Of a DNA stretch of 64,000 nt, positions 10,067 through 20,243 are shown one piece after another. A program made the position numbers and the translations under genes. The notes below the pieces were generated by a model that had not been told where the DNA came from, ran no database searches, and was given only the letters and a program-made list of their open reading frames with translations. This stretch comes from Symsagittifera roscoffensis (taxonomy: Eukaryota; Xenacoelomorpha; Acoela; Convolutidae). Where the stretch lies: assembly GCF_963678635.1 (NCBI RefSeq), contig NC_087067.1, forward strand, positions 45,201,629 through 45,265,628. Direction: 5' to 3'. Within the stretch, counting starts at the first letter, position 1. The number at the start of each line of letters is the position of its first letter.

Positions 10067-10684
10067 TTATCCAGAGTATTGATTGTAGATGGCGGGCATG
10101 TTTCCAACAACTCGAGAATCGTTATTAAAGTTGTTGACGGGGATATGTTGAATGGAAGACGAAGGATGAGGTAAAGAGAAGTAACAGCACACCGGAGTTT
10201 TGGTAGCTGCTGTTACAGCTGAATAAAATAATGACAATTTATTGTTATCGCAAAGTGTAGCGTTATTTGAAATAAGCAATGACTGCGTTTCGTGCTCAGG
10301 ATTAGTGGATACAGCGTGCTTGATTCCATCGCCGTCGCTGAAGGAGACGGTTGGTTGATAGGGATAACATTGTTGATCACAAGCAAAAGTCTGGTTCGGC
10401 AACGATCGCCGAGATGAAGCTCCCGCTGTGGACACATTTTTGTTTTGATGCGAACCACTTTCTATATTTATACAGGTTTCAAACTTTATAGAAGACGGAA
10501 CTACCTCGGGCCCTTTTTGGTTTTCTAATGCATGATAAATCCAATCGTTTACCCTGTCAGAACGACGATCGACCGAAATTGGTGCCGTTATCAGAGCAAA
10601 TGACTGATGGAGTGCCGCGACGGGTAATGAATCTTTCGATTCCCATTGCACACGAACTCGTGTCCACGGATGAGACAATCTCAA
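10067..10684 (-). pseudogene. Chimeric frame across the BEL duplication junction
   Basis: This 205-residue open frame starts inside integrase DNA, read out of the integrase frame. It crosses the junction at 10,576-10,578 and continues in the gag frame (VNDWIYHALENQKG onward), ending at the same stop as the gag frame of unit B. The first ~35 residues are meaningless out-of-frame integrase and the rest is the Ser/Gln/Asn-rich middle of gag. It is a by-product of the rearrangement and not evidence for a new protein, though it stays open for 205 codons. Confidence 0.6.
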
Positions 10685-11015
10685 TGTATACAGCTCTTGT
10701 GGTCATACATGTAAAAAGGAAGCACCATCGTTTTTCAGAACTCCTCCTTATTGAGACGTAAAAGGGTCCAAAATAATCAACACCACAGTTTGTGAAGGGA
10801 GGCTGGCGGTAACTAATTCTTTCAACTGGAAGCTCTGCCATCATAGGTGTGACAGTTTTGGCTTTGCGTTTCCTAAATATAAGGCAGTGGACTTCAATGG
10901 ACTTTAATAGAGAGCGAAGGTTCAAGATTGCGAATTCTAAGTGAATTACAGCTCGCAGGTAGTCTAAGAACTGGTGCTGATAGCGATAATGAATATCACT
11001 TACGAAAAGTTTCAC
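10557..11015 (-). pseudogene. BEL integrase core, unit B, truncated
   Basis: This is the same start and first two catalytic aspartates as 5802-5110 (NCGVDYFGPF, CSDNGTNF). The frame then crosses the duplication junction at 10,577 into gag DNA and stops after a few residues. The catalytic glutamate and all of DUF5641 are absent, so this copy could not support integration. It differs from unit A at a few residues, for example F for C in the zinc-binding region (IFRKRK against ICRKRK), which also removes a zinc ligand. Confidence 0.8.
10576..10578. other. Breakpoint of the BEL internal duplication
   Basis: To the left (plus coordinates) the sequence matches gag at 15,791 and below, up to base 10,577. 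To the right it matches integrase from 5,363 onward, starting at 10,576. The two matches overlap by only AA, so the joint has 2 bp of microhomology and no longer homology or repeat. Confidence 0.85.
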
Positions 11016-11469
11016 CAGAGTATGCCTTCCATCAAGGATTATGGCGTGTTTTGTGTCATATTCAGTTTCAACTAGGCGGCGAATTCACCCGGTTGAACAA
11101 ATGAGGAATGCAGGACCCATAAACGGTGCATATTGTGCGATACGACTAAACTTTTTGACGGTTTTGTCGCAGGACAGGAGGAAATATTCCGCTTTAAAAG
11201 ATTACTTTTGGCAAATCAACAAAAGTCGTTGTTTGGCGGTTTCTAATTCAATCGGATTGGTTATTTCCTTGACTCTAGTGCGGTAGTGCCGGTGTTTCGG
11301 ACTAAGTCTGAGCATGGAGGCAACCACTCGCTGGATTTTGCGAAACGAGCTAAATTCTTCCCATGCAAACAAAATGGGTTGTTTTTGTTTTTGTGCAACG
11401 TTTGAAAAATTAGAGGCTTGCTGTAAACCTTCATTAAGGTCACAAGCGAGACCAGCCAGGCGTATATTT
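11016..11469 (-). pseudogene. BEL RNase H-integrase linker, unit B
   Basis: This is the counterpart of 5,803-6,256, broken into fragments in several frames (11503-11261 is one) with the same frame changes. No additional domain is recognised. Confidence 0.5.
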
Positions 11470-12191
11470 TTAAATTATTTTTATGCTCGACTTGAAAAGC
11501 CACTCGCCACTTTTCAGCAGACTTAGCCCGTTCACCCAGCTGCTTGTTTTTAAGGACTCCGCTGAGCTTCCTCTGGTTCCTGTATCAGCAGGGTTGTCTC
11601 CACTTAATACGTGAAACCACTGGTCTACGGTCGTACGTTCCAGAATCTCTCCAATCCGGTTTGCCACAAACGTGGGTTGCTTACTACCTGAATTTAACCA
11701 CTGGAGCACAGTGGTGCTGTCAGTCCACATGAACGTGTTTGACACAGGAATGGTTAGAGCTTTGATGACATCTTCCTTCAAACGGGTAGCGAGTAACGCG
11801 GCCCGCAGTTCAAGCTTCGGGATGGAAAGCGCTTTCATGGGCGTGACTCTTGCTTTTCAAAGACGAAGGCAACTTGTGTTTCGAGTGAAGTTTTCACACG
11901 GGCGCGAAGAAAAGTTACAACACAAAAAACTTCTTCTGAGCTGTCACCGAACATGTGTAACTCAACCCAATCAACTGGTGCGGAGAAGTAGCTGCGCTTT
12001 ACACTCATTTTTCCTAGAGATGGCAAACCAGAGAGCCAGGCAAGAAATTTTGTCTTGATATCAACGGGTAGCTCAACATCCCATTTTTGGCCATAAATGC
12101 GCCAGATTTCTTTCAACAATAATCGCGCTCTTACGGTATAGGGCGCTACGAGAGCTATGGGGTCGAAAACGGAAGAAACAAAACTTACCAC
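11470..12191 (-). pseudogene. BEL RT connection and RNase H, unit B
   Basis: Frames 12191-11835 and 11838-11470 correspond to 6978-6622 and 6625-6257. MFGDSSEE, PKLELRAA, WTDSTTVLQWL and GDNPADTG are all present, with the same one-base frame change between the two frames. A few residues differ (IALVAP against IGLVAP). Confidence 0.8.
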
Positions 12192-12440
12192 TGTTCGCTA
12201 TGTTATCGAGTTTTTAAGTTCACGGTTGACACCACGGCTTACGACCAAAGTGTCGTCGATATGCTCCCACTTCAGACCAAGAACATGAGAAGAATTATCC
12301 CCACAAGTTACAGTATTTTTGTTTTTCCCCGTTGCGGCGCGCTTTGGGGCGGCTTAACTCTTTATTAATTTTAGTTACGTTACTTATGAACTTAGCTAAA
12401 TTAAAACCAACTAGAGCTAACAGAGTAATCAACTCTTGAC

Positions 12441-13100
12441 TCATTTTAAATCAGGGTCCTCAAAGGAGTCTAGGTAGTCGTCCATATAAAATTTCTCTAG
12501 AACTGCGGACGCTGCGTCAGGGAACATCGCCTGATTATCCATTGCAGTCCGTTGCAATGCATAATTTGCACACGTTGGCGAGTCTCTCGCTCCAAAAATA
12601 TGTCTGGTGTACTGGTGTACAACCACATCGGCTGTGGGGTCATCCCGCCACAGAAAACGAAGAGATGGTTGGTCCTCTGGAAGGACGCCGACTTGTAGGA
12701 ACATCCCTTCAATGTCAGCCGATACGGCAAAATGATGTTGACGAAAACGGAAGGAAACGAACACAAGGTTTTGCAGTAGGTCGCGTCCTACTAGCAACGA
12801 TTTGTTCAATGACGTACCGTGGATTTTAGACGCTCCGTTAAGGACAAGCCTCATTTAACCAAGTTTGTTTGGGTTCACCACGGGATGGTGAGGAAGATAC
12901 CACTCGCGTATGCTGCGGTTCGAAAAATTATGGGGAGGAATTTGAATCACGTATCCTTTACACAAATCATCTTCGATAGTTTTTGAGTATTGATCCCTTA
13001 AATGAGGATCTTTCGCAAAACGTTTTTCCAACGATTTTAATTGAACCAAAGAGGAATAGTAATTGTCTGGTAACATGATAGATTCTTCTGCCCAAAGCAT
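12441..13100 (-). pseudogene. BEL reverse transcriptase, unit B
   Basis: Two same-register frames are split by one TAA (12,855-12,857), as in unit A. YLPHHPVVNP, VLNGASKIHG, VSADIEGMFLQ, FGARDSPTCANY and KFYMDDYLDS are all present. The polymerase palm is complete apart from the stop. The frame is lost after 12,441; a fragment reading LALVGFNLAKF can be followed in another frame before 12,191, which fits the RT thumb. Confidence 0.85.
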
Positions 13101-13102
13101 AC

Positions 13103-14121
13103 CTACAGCGTATCTTGACCCATCATGGACGGTGGAGAATCAAGTATTTTAGCCGCCCTTTTGTCCTCGGCTGAACGGGAGTCGCCCTGTTTGCAGGCTC
13201 CGTATGACTCTCTTTCATACCAGCGTTTGATTTGACAAGCTAGTTCGGTATCAACCGTATTGCATTTGAAACAAGTAGAAAGGAAACCAGTAGATGTCGG
13301 CATTGGGCCGCTCAGGACCCAGCCTATTGGAAGGCGAACCGCGACGGGCGAGGTGTTTGGATCGGCCTCACTCTTGAAATACTCCTCAGGCCGAATAGCA
13401 TGGAAGGAGTCTTGACCAATCATTAAGTCTACATCGGCGTAGCTATACACAATTGGTTTGATTGGAGCAAGGTACGGATACTTGCTCTGTAATGGAGGGA
13501 TGTTGACGGTATCGGTACCGACTTTAAGTTCATCCTTGACAAATGCGGTTAATTCGAAATTGTATTCGAATCCATCGAAGTTAGAAGATACCTTCATCTG
13601 AGTTGTTTCGTTTTAATAACAGTCGTTGTGTTAATACCATTTACTGTGAGATCCAAATCTCTTCCTGAGAGATTCAGACGTTTGACTAATTTAGCCGATA
13701 TCCAGGAATGACTAGATGCTGAGTCACACAATGTTAAACAATCAGCACTCTGGAAATCGGTGGAAACTTGGAGCTTGATTATGGGCAGTAACCCTTTCGA
13801 TGTTATGATTGATGATTGTTCGTTCGAGATTGCGCAACCTACATCCAACGGAGCGGGATTAATGTCTTCTTGATTCAAACTTGCGTTTGGTATATTATTG
13901 CTGAATGATTTTCGATCAGCGTTTGTGCTCGCTTTATCCGGCTCTGCATTAGATCTTGTTTGACCAGCGTTGGGTCTTGTATGGCTATCATTTTTGTCCG
14001 GATTTCGACTAGGAAAAACACGTTCAGCACCATGCAGAAGCAAACTATGGGTGCTAGTGCAACCTGGTTTGGTGCATTTCTTTGCCGGAATGCGTGGTTT
14101 CCTTGGAAGCAGGAGAAGCAC
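13103..14121 (-). pseudogene. BEL second knuckle and protease, unit B
   Basis: Frames 14121-13594 and 13597-13103 have the same organisation and the same ATGA overlap as unit A. The active-site-like CDSASSHSWIS is present. Differences are scattered (KRLNL against KCLNL, QSSIITS against QSSIITT), consistent with about 1% divergence between the units. Confidence 0.75.
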
Positions 14122-14753
14122 AATTTGTTTTCCACAGAGAATTTCGCACGTTGTGTTGGAGTTTTCTCCTTAAGCACAGAGCACTTCCACAAGGCATGTT
14201 TCCCCTTGCAGAGGATACAAGAAAGATATTCAAACTTTTTCTCAACTGTACTTGTCGAGGCAAAAACTCTCGTTACAGCTTTAGTTTTGGATGGCTCTTC
14301 GACTTTGGGCTTTCCGGGCATATTTTTCATCCGCTCATGAGCTTCTGCTTTATCTTTTAACCAATTGTTAAGGTCAATTAGGTTGGGGCATGACCAATTA
14401 CGTTTCACGACAAAAAGTGACCATGATTCTCTCATGTTTGGTGGAATTTTCGAAAGAGCTTGATTTAACAAAGAGACGCTTTTCAAATCTTCTTCATAAT
14501 CAAGAGATCTAAAGACAGCCACTAGACTTGAAATGGTCATCGAGAGGCTAATGCTCATCTCAGAGTTGTGCATTCGAAGCTGCGGGAAACTGGACAACTT
14601 ATCAGGGTGGGCCGTAATTACGTTTTGTGGCTGGCCAAACTTTCTTTCCAGAGTTTTCAGAGCATCCTTATACATTCTTCCACTGTATGCGAACTCTGCT
14701 ATGGCTGACTTAGCTTTTCCCGTGACTACTGTTTTTAAATAAGTTAACTTCAC
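13875..14753 (-). pseudogene. BEL gag, DUF1759-type capsid and knuckle, unit B
   Basis: This 292-residue frame has KTVVTGKAKSAIAEF, the KFGQPQ block and ILCKGKHALWKC / CFSCFQGNH. The domain extends upstream into 14,754-14,870, where the expected L-P-x-C-K-L...W start can be read in the same frame. The frame change after CFSCFQGNHAFR is shared with unit A. Confidence 0.75.
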
Positions 14754-14870
14754 ATCATCTCTTAGGGACGCTGCGTCTACAGTACTGCAAAATTGGCCAA
14801 ACCATTTGTGCCATTGGAGCGGGTTGCCATCGTACTGGCCCAGCTTACATTCTGGAAGTGGATCCTTCTT

Positions 14871-15280
14871 TGAGACTGACAGAGCTTAGACTAAGTCATT
14901 CAGTGTCACGGCTTGCGGTTGGGTAGCTGGTTGCAACGACAGCATTGTGCTGCTAGGATCAGCTGCAAAAGGTTGCTATTGATATGTGTAAGTGTTTTCA
15001 GCTGATGCGTCGTGATTGGGAAACCCATAGTAAACGGTACCACCACTTGATACGTGCGGGAACTGTTGCTGAGATATTGGCGTTACGGATGAAAAAACAC
15101 CAACTGATGGGTTTGAGTGACCATCACTTGTTACCCCAGCGATATATTGGGCGACTGCGGGTGTCCACTGCTAAACGGATTGTTCACTGAAGCAGGGTTA
15201 CTATACACGTTATGTGATAGCAAGTTTTGATTTCTGCAGATTAAATTTGCAGGTGTTTGTGACAAAATGGCATGGGGGGT
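14871..15280 (-). pseudogene. BEL gag linker, frame-broken
   Basis: This stretch lies between the 417-residue N-terminal gag frame and the DUF1759 domain. It reads in short pieces in more than one frame and is Ser/Gln/Pro-rich. The gag frame ends at a TAA at 15,281-15,283. The same sequence occurs in unit A at about 9,657-10,066. Confidence 0.5.
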
Positions 15281-16534
15281 TTATCCAGAGTATTGATTGT
15301 AGATGGCGGGCATGTTTCCAACAACTCGAGAATCGTTATTAAAGTTGTTGACGGGGATATGTTGAATGGAAGACGAAGGATGAGGTAACGAGAAGTAACA
15401 GCACACCGGAGTATTGGTAGCTGCTGTTACAGCTGAATAAAATAATGACAATTTATTGTTATCGCAAAGTGTAGCGTTATTTGAAATAAGCAATGACTGC
15501 GTTTCGTGCTCAGGATTAGTGGATACAGCGTGCTTGATTCCATCGCCGTCGCTGAAGGAGACGGTTGGTTGATAGGGATAACATTGTTGATCACAAGCAA
15601 AAGTCTGGTTCGGCAACGATCGCCGAGATGAAGCTCCCGCTGTGGACACATTTTTGTTTTGATGCGAACCACTTTCTATGTTTATACAGGTTTCAAACTT
15701 TGAAGAAGACGGAACTACCTCGGGCCCTTTTTGGTTTTCTAATGCATGATAAATCCAATCGTTTACCCTGTCAGAACGACAATCAACCGAAGACGCCGGC
15801 TCGAGATGCTGATCTATTTCAGACTCCTCGAGGTATTCAGTTTCAGCCATTTTTGCTTCAGCTACTTTAATACGATTTTCTTCGCTTAATCGTTCCATTT
15901 CAAGCCGACTTTTTTCGATTCGTAAACGATATTCTTGCTCTTTACGCTCAATTTCGAATTTAATTTCTTGTTGTTTTCGTTCCATCTCAATCAGATGCTG
16001 TTGCTCTTCGATGATGGCTTCCTGTTGTTTCAGTCTTAACGTTGCTTTATGTTGTTTTTCCAACTCTTCCCGCTTCATCTTCGCTAGGAGCGGCTCTCTG
16101 CGGCGTTCACTGGGGGTCAATGATTTCATTGAGCTTTGCTTACTCGACCCGGATTTTGCCGATTTTGCTGAAATTTTTGATCGACTAGTTTCACTGACGC
16201 AGACCTCTGAAGCTTGATTAGATTCCATATGAGCGCGAGCCTTACTAGTTACTTCATCGTTAACTTTAACTATCCTATCCCACCATGCAGACAACTCCGT
16301 TAATAATTTGCTACGTTTATCGGTTTTATTAGCCAATATCACAAGTTCATCATTTTTAGCTAATGCATTTTCGAGAATACTCTTGCAAGATTCAATTAAG
16401 GTGTTTATTTTTGTTTTCCGAATTGGTCCCTCTAAACTCTCAGTTATGCAACTGTGAACTACGGAAAGCTCATTTTCTAGTGATGTTCGACCATTCATCA
16501 TTCGTCGATATTTTAACTCAATTTGTTCTGTCAT
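15281..16534 (-). pseudogene. BEL gag N-terminal part with long coiled coil
   Basis: This 417-residue frame opens with MTEQIELKYRR after the leader. Residues ~1-110 are mixed polar with K-x-N-T-L-I-E and a tryptophan pair. Residues ~145-245 are an uninterrupted Glu/Lys/Gln/Arg-rich heptad-like coiled coil (for example KFEIERKEQEYRLRIEKSRL). Residues ~260-417 are Ser/Asn/Gln-rich low complexity. BEL gag proteins often start with such a coiled coil before DUF1759 (family knowledge); its role in particle assembly is inference. The first ~250 residues exist only here, because the duplication starts at 15,791, and so they are single-copy in the element. It ends at an in-frame stop before DUF1759, and the frame must once have continued. 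Confidence 0.7.
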
Positions 16535-16703
16535 TTTGATTACTTTTAAACTTGTTCACTTCTGCTCACCCGCTCAACTGCTCAGATTGAGAGAAAAAAG
16601 GGAATAATTAATTTAAGACCTTAACTTTAGTATCAATAAATTAAATTATGACTCATTAAACAATATCACACATTAGAGAAGCACATTATTTAACTCCTAG
16701 TTG

Positions 16704-16949
16704 CTACTCAGCATTTCTTCTGTTTCGATTAGCTTGCCGCTTGCGTTTTCCTGGCTTAGGAGTATTTTTCTTTGAAATAATATACTTCAAACTCTTGCTA
16801 TAACGCCTAAGGATCGTAAACGTTTTCAGTTCTAGAGAGGGATCCTGGTGTAGTTCTAAGTACTTTTGCCCTAACTCAGTGAGGTTCTGCTTCCTTCTAG
16901 TTATCAGGTCTGTTACTATATTAATAACTAATATACCTGACTTTTTCAA
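16704..16949 (-). CDS. Small basic leader frame of unknown function
   Basis: An 81-codon frame in the BEL leader upstream of gag, with a lysine- and arginine-rich end (PKPGKRKRQANRNRRNAE). It has no recognisable domain. It may be a chance frame or a spliced upstream exon of gag. The basic tail looks like a nuclear-localisation or RNA-binding tail, but this is composition only. Confidence 0.25.
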   Translation of the reverse strand: MKKSGILVINIVTDLITRRKQNLTELGQKYLELHQDPSLELKTFTILRRYSKSLKYIISKKNTPKPGKRKRQANRNRRNAE

Positions 16950-18145
16950 CTTACTAAATATATCTTCCGTGCCTACACGTTTACAGTAAACGATTGCATA
17001 AATATTACCTTTATAATTTAAAAGAATCTTCTTAAGCTGGTTAGGAGTTAGTGCGTTAAAGTTATTACTACGGTGTCGACTAATAGAGTTATTAACGGCG
17101 TCGTGCCAAATGAAAATGTCGGTTCGGTTTAAGAGATAGTGATCAAGTTGATACTGACAAGTTTTACGGACGTTTACTGCGTTATGGTTGAAACTTAACC
17201 CGGAAATGACTAAGCACGATTGTGATACACGCTTTTGCGAAGCGGGGGAAAGTATTTACAAAGCGTGGTGCAGCGAGCTAGCAGCTAGTATGAACATTTA
17301 GTGAATTAAATTAGCTTTAGAGGAAGGGAATCAAGCAAACCGCGACTTGACCTCCCGCAACACCCTGAGCTAACAAGGTTGTACCAAAAGGTAAGACGAT
17401 TTGCTTGATAATACGCTACGGGTCTCGATTACGGCTACTTTTATCCAATTGAACTAGTTTAGTTAGCTGCACCACGTTTTAAGAATAAACAAGGCGTTTT
17501 TTCAGAAATTTTTTTGAAAATTTCGGATTATTTTTTTTTTCCGAAAATTTTCCATAATTTTTTTTTCCGAATTTTTTTTTCAAAAATTTTTCCACGTTTT
17601 CACCCAACGGTTCAAGTTTCAACAATAACCTGATTCGTTTGCGAAATTTTGATTTTTTTTAAAGTCCAAAATTTGGGGCAAAAAACTCGACTCGGTCGTT
17701 TAAATTAAATTATTATGAAACCAGGCGCTTTGCTGAATAATTTGCAAAACTTTAAAATTTTTCGAAAAACAATCAAAAATTTTCAATTTTTTTCAAAATT
17801 TTTGGCCTTTTTTTATCGATACGGTGTTGAGCTTACAAACACGGTGTTAGGATAACGTAATTAAGGTTTATGAGGCCGGTTTTTTCCTAAACCCACAGAA
17901 AATTTTCTGATCAGTTTTTGGTATCGAGAAAAATTGGGGGTTACGATTTTGCCATCAAAAACCTCGTATCAGAATTTAAAGCATCAAATCTGCAAGTTAG
18001 CACAAATGGATAAAGTTTTTTTTTTTTTTAGTCTTTTAAGTTTTGTAGAGGCGTTCATCGGTAGAATCCAAAATTGGGGTGTTGAGAAAAAAAAATGGAT
18101 GTCCACAATCCACAATCAGGATACCTGAAAAGGCCTCCCCTTCTC
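16950..18145 (-). other. Long BEL leader, no gene seen
   Basis: About 1.2 kb between the gag side and the tandem repeat. It is AT-rich with T/A-tract runs at 17,500-17,600 and 17,760-17,810. No protein motif was recognised. With the repeat block it makes a leader of nearly 2 kb, which is long for a BEL element. Confidence 0.5.
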
Positions 18146-18415
18146 CCAACTGGGAGGTTTCGGCCAATCGGGTCGTTTTGGCCAATCGGGTCGTTTGAGC
18201 AACTTTCGGCTTATCGCACACTTTCGGCCAATTGCGTCGTTTGGGCAACTTTCGGCTTATTGCACACTTTCGGCCAATTGGGTCGTTTGGGCAACTTTCG
18301 GCTTGTTGCACACTTTCGGCCAATTGGGTCGTTTGGGCAACTTTTGGCTTATTGCACACTTTCGGCCAGTTGGGTCATTTGGGAATGCTTCGGCCAATTT
18401 GGTCGTACTGTCCGG
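18146..18415. repeat. 46-bp tandem repeat in the BEL leader
   Basis: Units spaced exactly 46 bp apart (starts of CAACTTTCGG at 18,200, 18,246, 18,292; the variant CAACTTTTGG at 18,338). Each contains TTTCGGCCAATTGGGTCGTT. The end units are degenerate. The array sits between the primer-binding region and gag. Confidence 0.85.
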
Positions 18416-18437
18416 AATATCTAACGTCCAGAATACT

Positions 18438-18455
18438 GTCCGGGTCGGCGGACCA
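18438..18455 (-). promoter_or_regulatory. Candidate primer-binding site of the BEL element
   Basis: On the minus strand, three bases after the LTR end, the sequence reads TGGTCCGCCGACCCGGAC. It starts with TGG, as expected for pairing to a tRNA CCA 3' end. The tRNA was not identified. The position is right and the match is by position only. Confidence 0.4.
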
Positions 18456-18458
18456 AAA

Positions 18459-18741
18459 TGTGCCTCACTCTCGTATCCTGTAAGACCTACAAAAACCTGC
18501 TTCAATATCTGTAAATTATCGGCAATTTAACAGATAATATAAAGAATAAGTAAAATCTGAAACAATGAGTTAAACATTTTTTCGGTTAACATTTTTAACA
18601 ATACGGTTTCCAACAATCTCAAAACATCTATAAACATTTTGATGGCAAACTGACCTTAATCGGACAAACCAGTAGTTTTCAAGGCCTTTTGTATAAGAAA
18701 ATCTAATTTTTGCTTTTCACTTTCGCGCTATAATGACGTCA
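18459..18741 (-). repeat. BEL element 5' LTR
   Basis: 283 bp, matching the LTR at 4,371-4,654 with about 3% difference. It has the same TG/CA ends and the TGACGTCA palindrome at the outer end. On the minus strand it should hold the promoter of the element. No certain TATA box was identified. Confidence 0.9.
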
Positions 18742-19075
18742 TTACCCGGGTTGACGCTCCATACACCGAAAATGCTTATCATACAATTCCGTACATCAAG
18801 TGTGTGGGAAAATGCTTGTCATACAATTTTCATACAATTTCTAAAATGGTTGAAAACTGGTATAAACTCGTTTCTGTGGCTGTTTGATTCTAATAAAACA
18901 GTCTGGTGATAAAAACTGAGGTTTTCGTTTTTTGAAAAAAATGCTTATCATAATCATACAATTCCTATATATGGAAAGTGTATGACTGGCATTTTTTTGA
19001 TGGCGACTTAAAGTAATTTTGAAAATTTGGCCCAAAAATTTTTTTGTTTTTTTTTCAACCGCAAATCGAATTTTG
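18742..19075. other. Flank of the BEL element with a degenerate repeat, no gene
   Basis: It contains three loose repeats of AATGCTTATCATACAATT (about 18,769, 18,812 and 18,940). Nothing else was recognised. It is unlike the satellite on the other side of the element. Confidence 0.5.
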
Positions 19076-19275
19076 NNNNNNNNNNNNNNNNNNNNNNNNN
19101 NNNNNNNNNNNNNNNNNNNNNNNNNNNNNNNNNNNNNNNNNNNNNNNNNNNNNNNNNNNNNNNNNNNNNNNNNNNNNNNNNNNNNNNNNNNNNNNNNNNN
19201 NNNNNNNNNNNNNNNNNNNNNNNNNNNNNNNNNNNNNNNNNNNNNNNNNNNNNNNNNNNNNNNNNNNNNNNNNNN
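19076..19275. other. Assembly gap (200 N)
   Basis: Exactly 200 undetermined bases. The round size suggests a placeholder of unknown true length. Frames drawn through it are meaningless. Confidence 0.99.
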
Positions 19276-19841
19276 AAACAAAGCCTAAACATCAGTTAAT
19301 TTTAAAAAAATGAAAGGCCAGTGATCAGTTAAAAATTTTAGGGAGGATTCTTTCGGTACTTCGGGCATGACTGCACCCCCTCCCCCCTCCCCCCACCCTT
19401 AGCACCTTATTTATTCAGTAGTACGGTCCAAAAAAGGGGTCCCCTTTCCAGGCACCAAGAATACGAAAACCCAACTTCGAAACTGGCAATCCATCTGAGC
19501 AGCTTCTTCCGATTTGTACTAGTGATTCATGACGCCATCCTGAAATATGGAAACCAAGTCACCAAATTTACTCTTATCAGACATGCAAACAATACAAAGA
19601 CAATTTCGATATCGGCAATTACACGAAAAGAAGAAAATTAGAAGCCCCCTGAAAATAATATGGAAAATATACTGGACTGGGCTAACTTCAAGTGCATGAA
19701 TTGAATATGAATAGTACATAGTGGTTTGAAGAATATTTCAAAACTGGGAAAAATATCTAGGACTAGTTTCAAGTCTGATTGTGGGAGCAAAATCCTGGAA
19801 AAGCTAGTTACGAATGGAATAATTGTTCACGTGCTTCAATC
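19276..19841. other. No gene recognised
   Basis: It includes a C-rich run (19,374-19,398) and short frames only. No domain or repeat family was recognised. Confidence 0.4.
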
Positions 19842-19991
19842 CCTTCAGGGATCCACTACTTTATTTATTGCTTTTGACTCCACCCTTTTCCATCAGTTTT
19901 CGGGAAGTCATGTCTCGAGTCATGACATACCGAAATTTGATGGTACAGGATGGAGCCAAGGGCAGGACATAAAGTAGTGGATCCCCGAGGG
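19842..19991. repeat. 150-bp gapless imperfect palindrome
   Basis: Centred on CTCGAG at 19,914-19,919. The outer arms contain a perfect 17-bp match (GGGATCCACTACTTTAT at 19,848; its complement ends at 19,985). Pairing continues to the centre without an indel, with scattered mismatches, several of which would be G-U pairs in RNA. There is no loop beyond the centre. It may be a fold-back element or a long hairpin RNA source. Confidence 0.8.
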
Positions 19992-20243
19992 AACTCTGCA
20001 CACCTCAAAACAAATTTTTGTTTTGTCTCAATCTCAATGATTCATTTTACTCTGATCTAATTTGCTCCGCTGATACCCCTACTGCTCACTCTTAGATTTT
20101 CTTCCAAGAAGATTCTGACTCCTATTGTTTGGAAGATGGCATACCTGAGTGTTCATTAGCTGTCTTGTTTTCGGATGCTGCTGATGCCCTTGCACTAGAC
20201 CTGAAATTTTTCTTTGTCTGAAGATTCCATTTGTAAAAATCCG
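19992..20243. other. No gene recognised
   Basis: Short AT-rich spacer before the Ty3 LTR. Nothing was identified. Confidence 0.4.

Larger units (their letters stand above)
4371..18741 (-). mobile_element. BEL/Pao LTR retrotransposon with internal 5.2-kb duplication
   Basis: The element is read on the minus strand: 5' LTR 18,741-18,459, leader, gag, protease, reverse transcriptase, RNase H, integrase, then 3' LTR 4,654-4,371. Domains are in BEL order: a DUF1759-type gag, zinc knuckle, DUF1758-type protease, Pao-type RT, RNase H, H2C2 integrase, DUF5641. The interval 5,363-10,577 is repeated directly at 10,576-15,791 with an offset of 5,213-5,214 and roughly 1% difference, so most of gag-pol occurs twice. 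All long frames are broken by stops or frameshifts, and most breaks are the same in both units. No target-site duplication is visible: the left flank is satellite and the right flank is not. Confidence 0.9.

Noticed and set aside
5131-14742. Numerous plus-strand frames of 60-130 codons in the BEL element
   Set aside because: They are antisense shadows of gag, RT, RNase H and integrase and occur identically in both units.
18146-18415. CRISPR array
   Set aside because: Units are contiguous with no unique spacers, and the DNA is eukaryotic.
18257-18530. Overlapping frames with repeated F-R-P-I-G-S-F units
   Set aside because: Translations of the 46-bp leader repeat in several frames on both strands; 46 is not a multiple of three, so no single protein repeat results.
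19008-19313. Frames across the N gap
   Set aside because: Most of their length is undetermined sequence.
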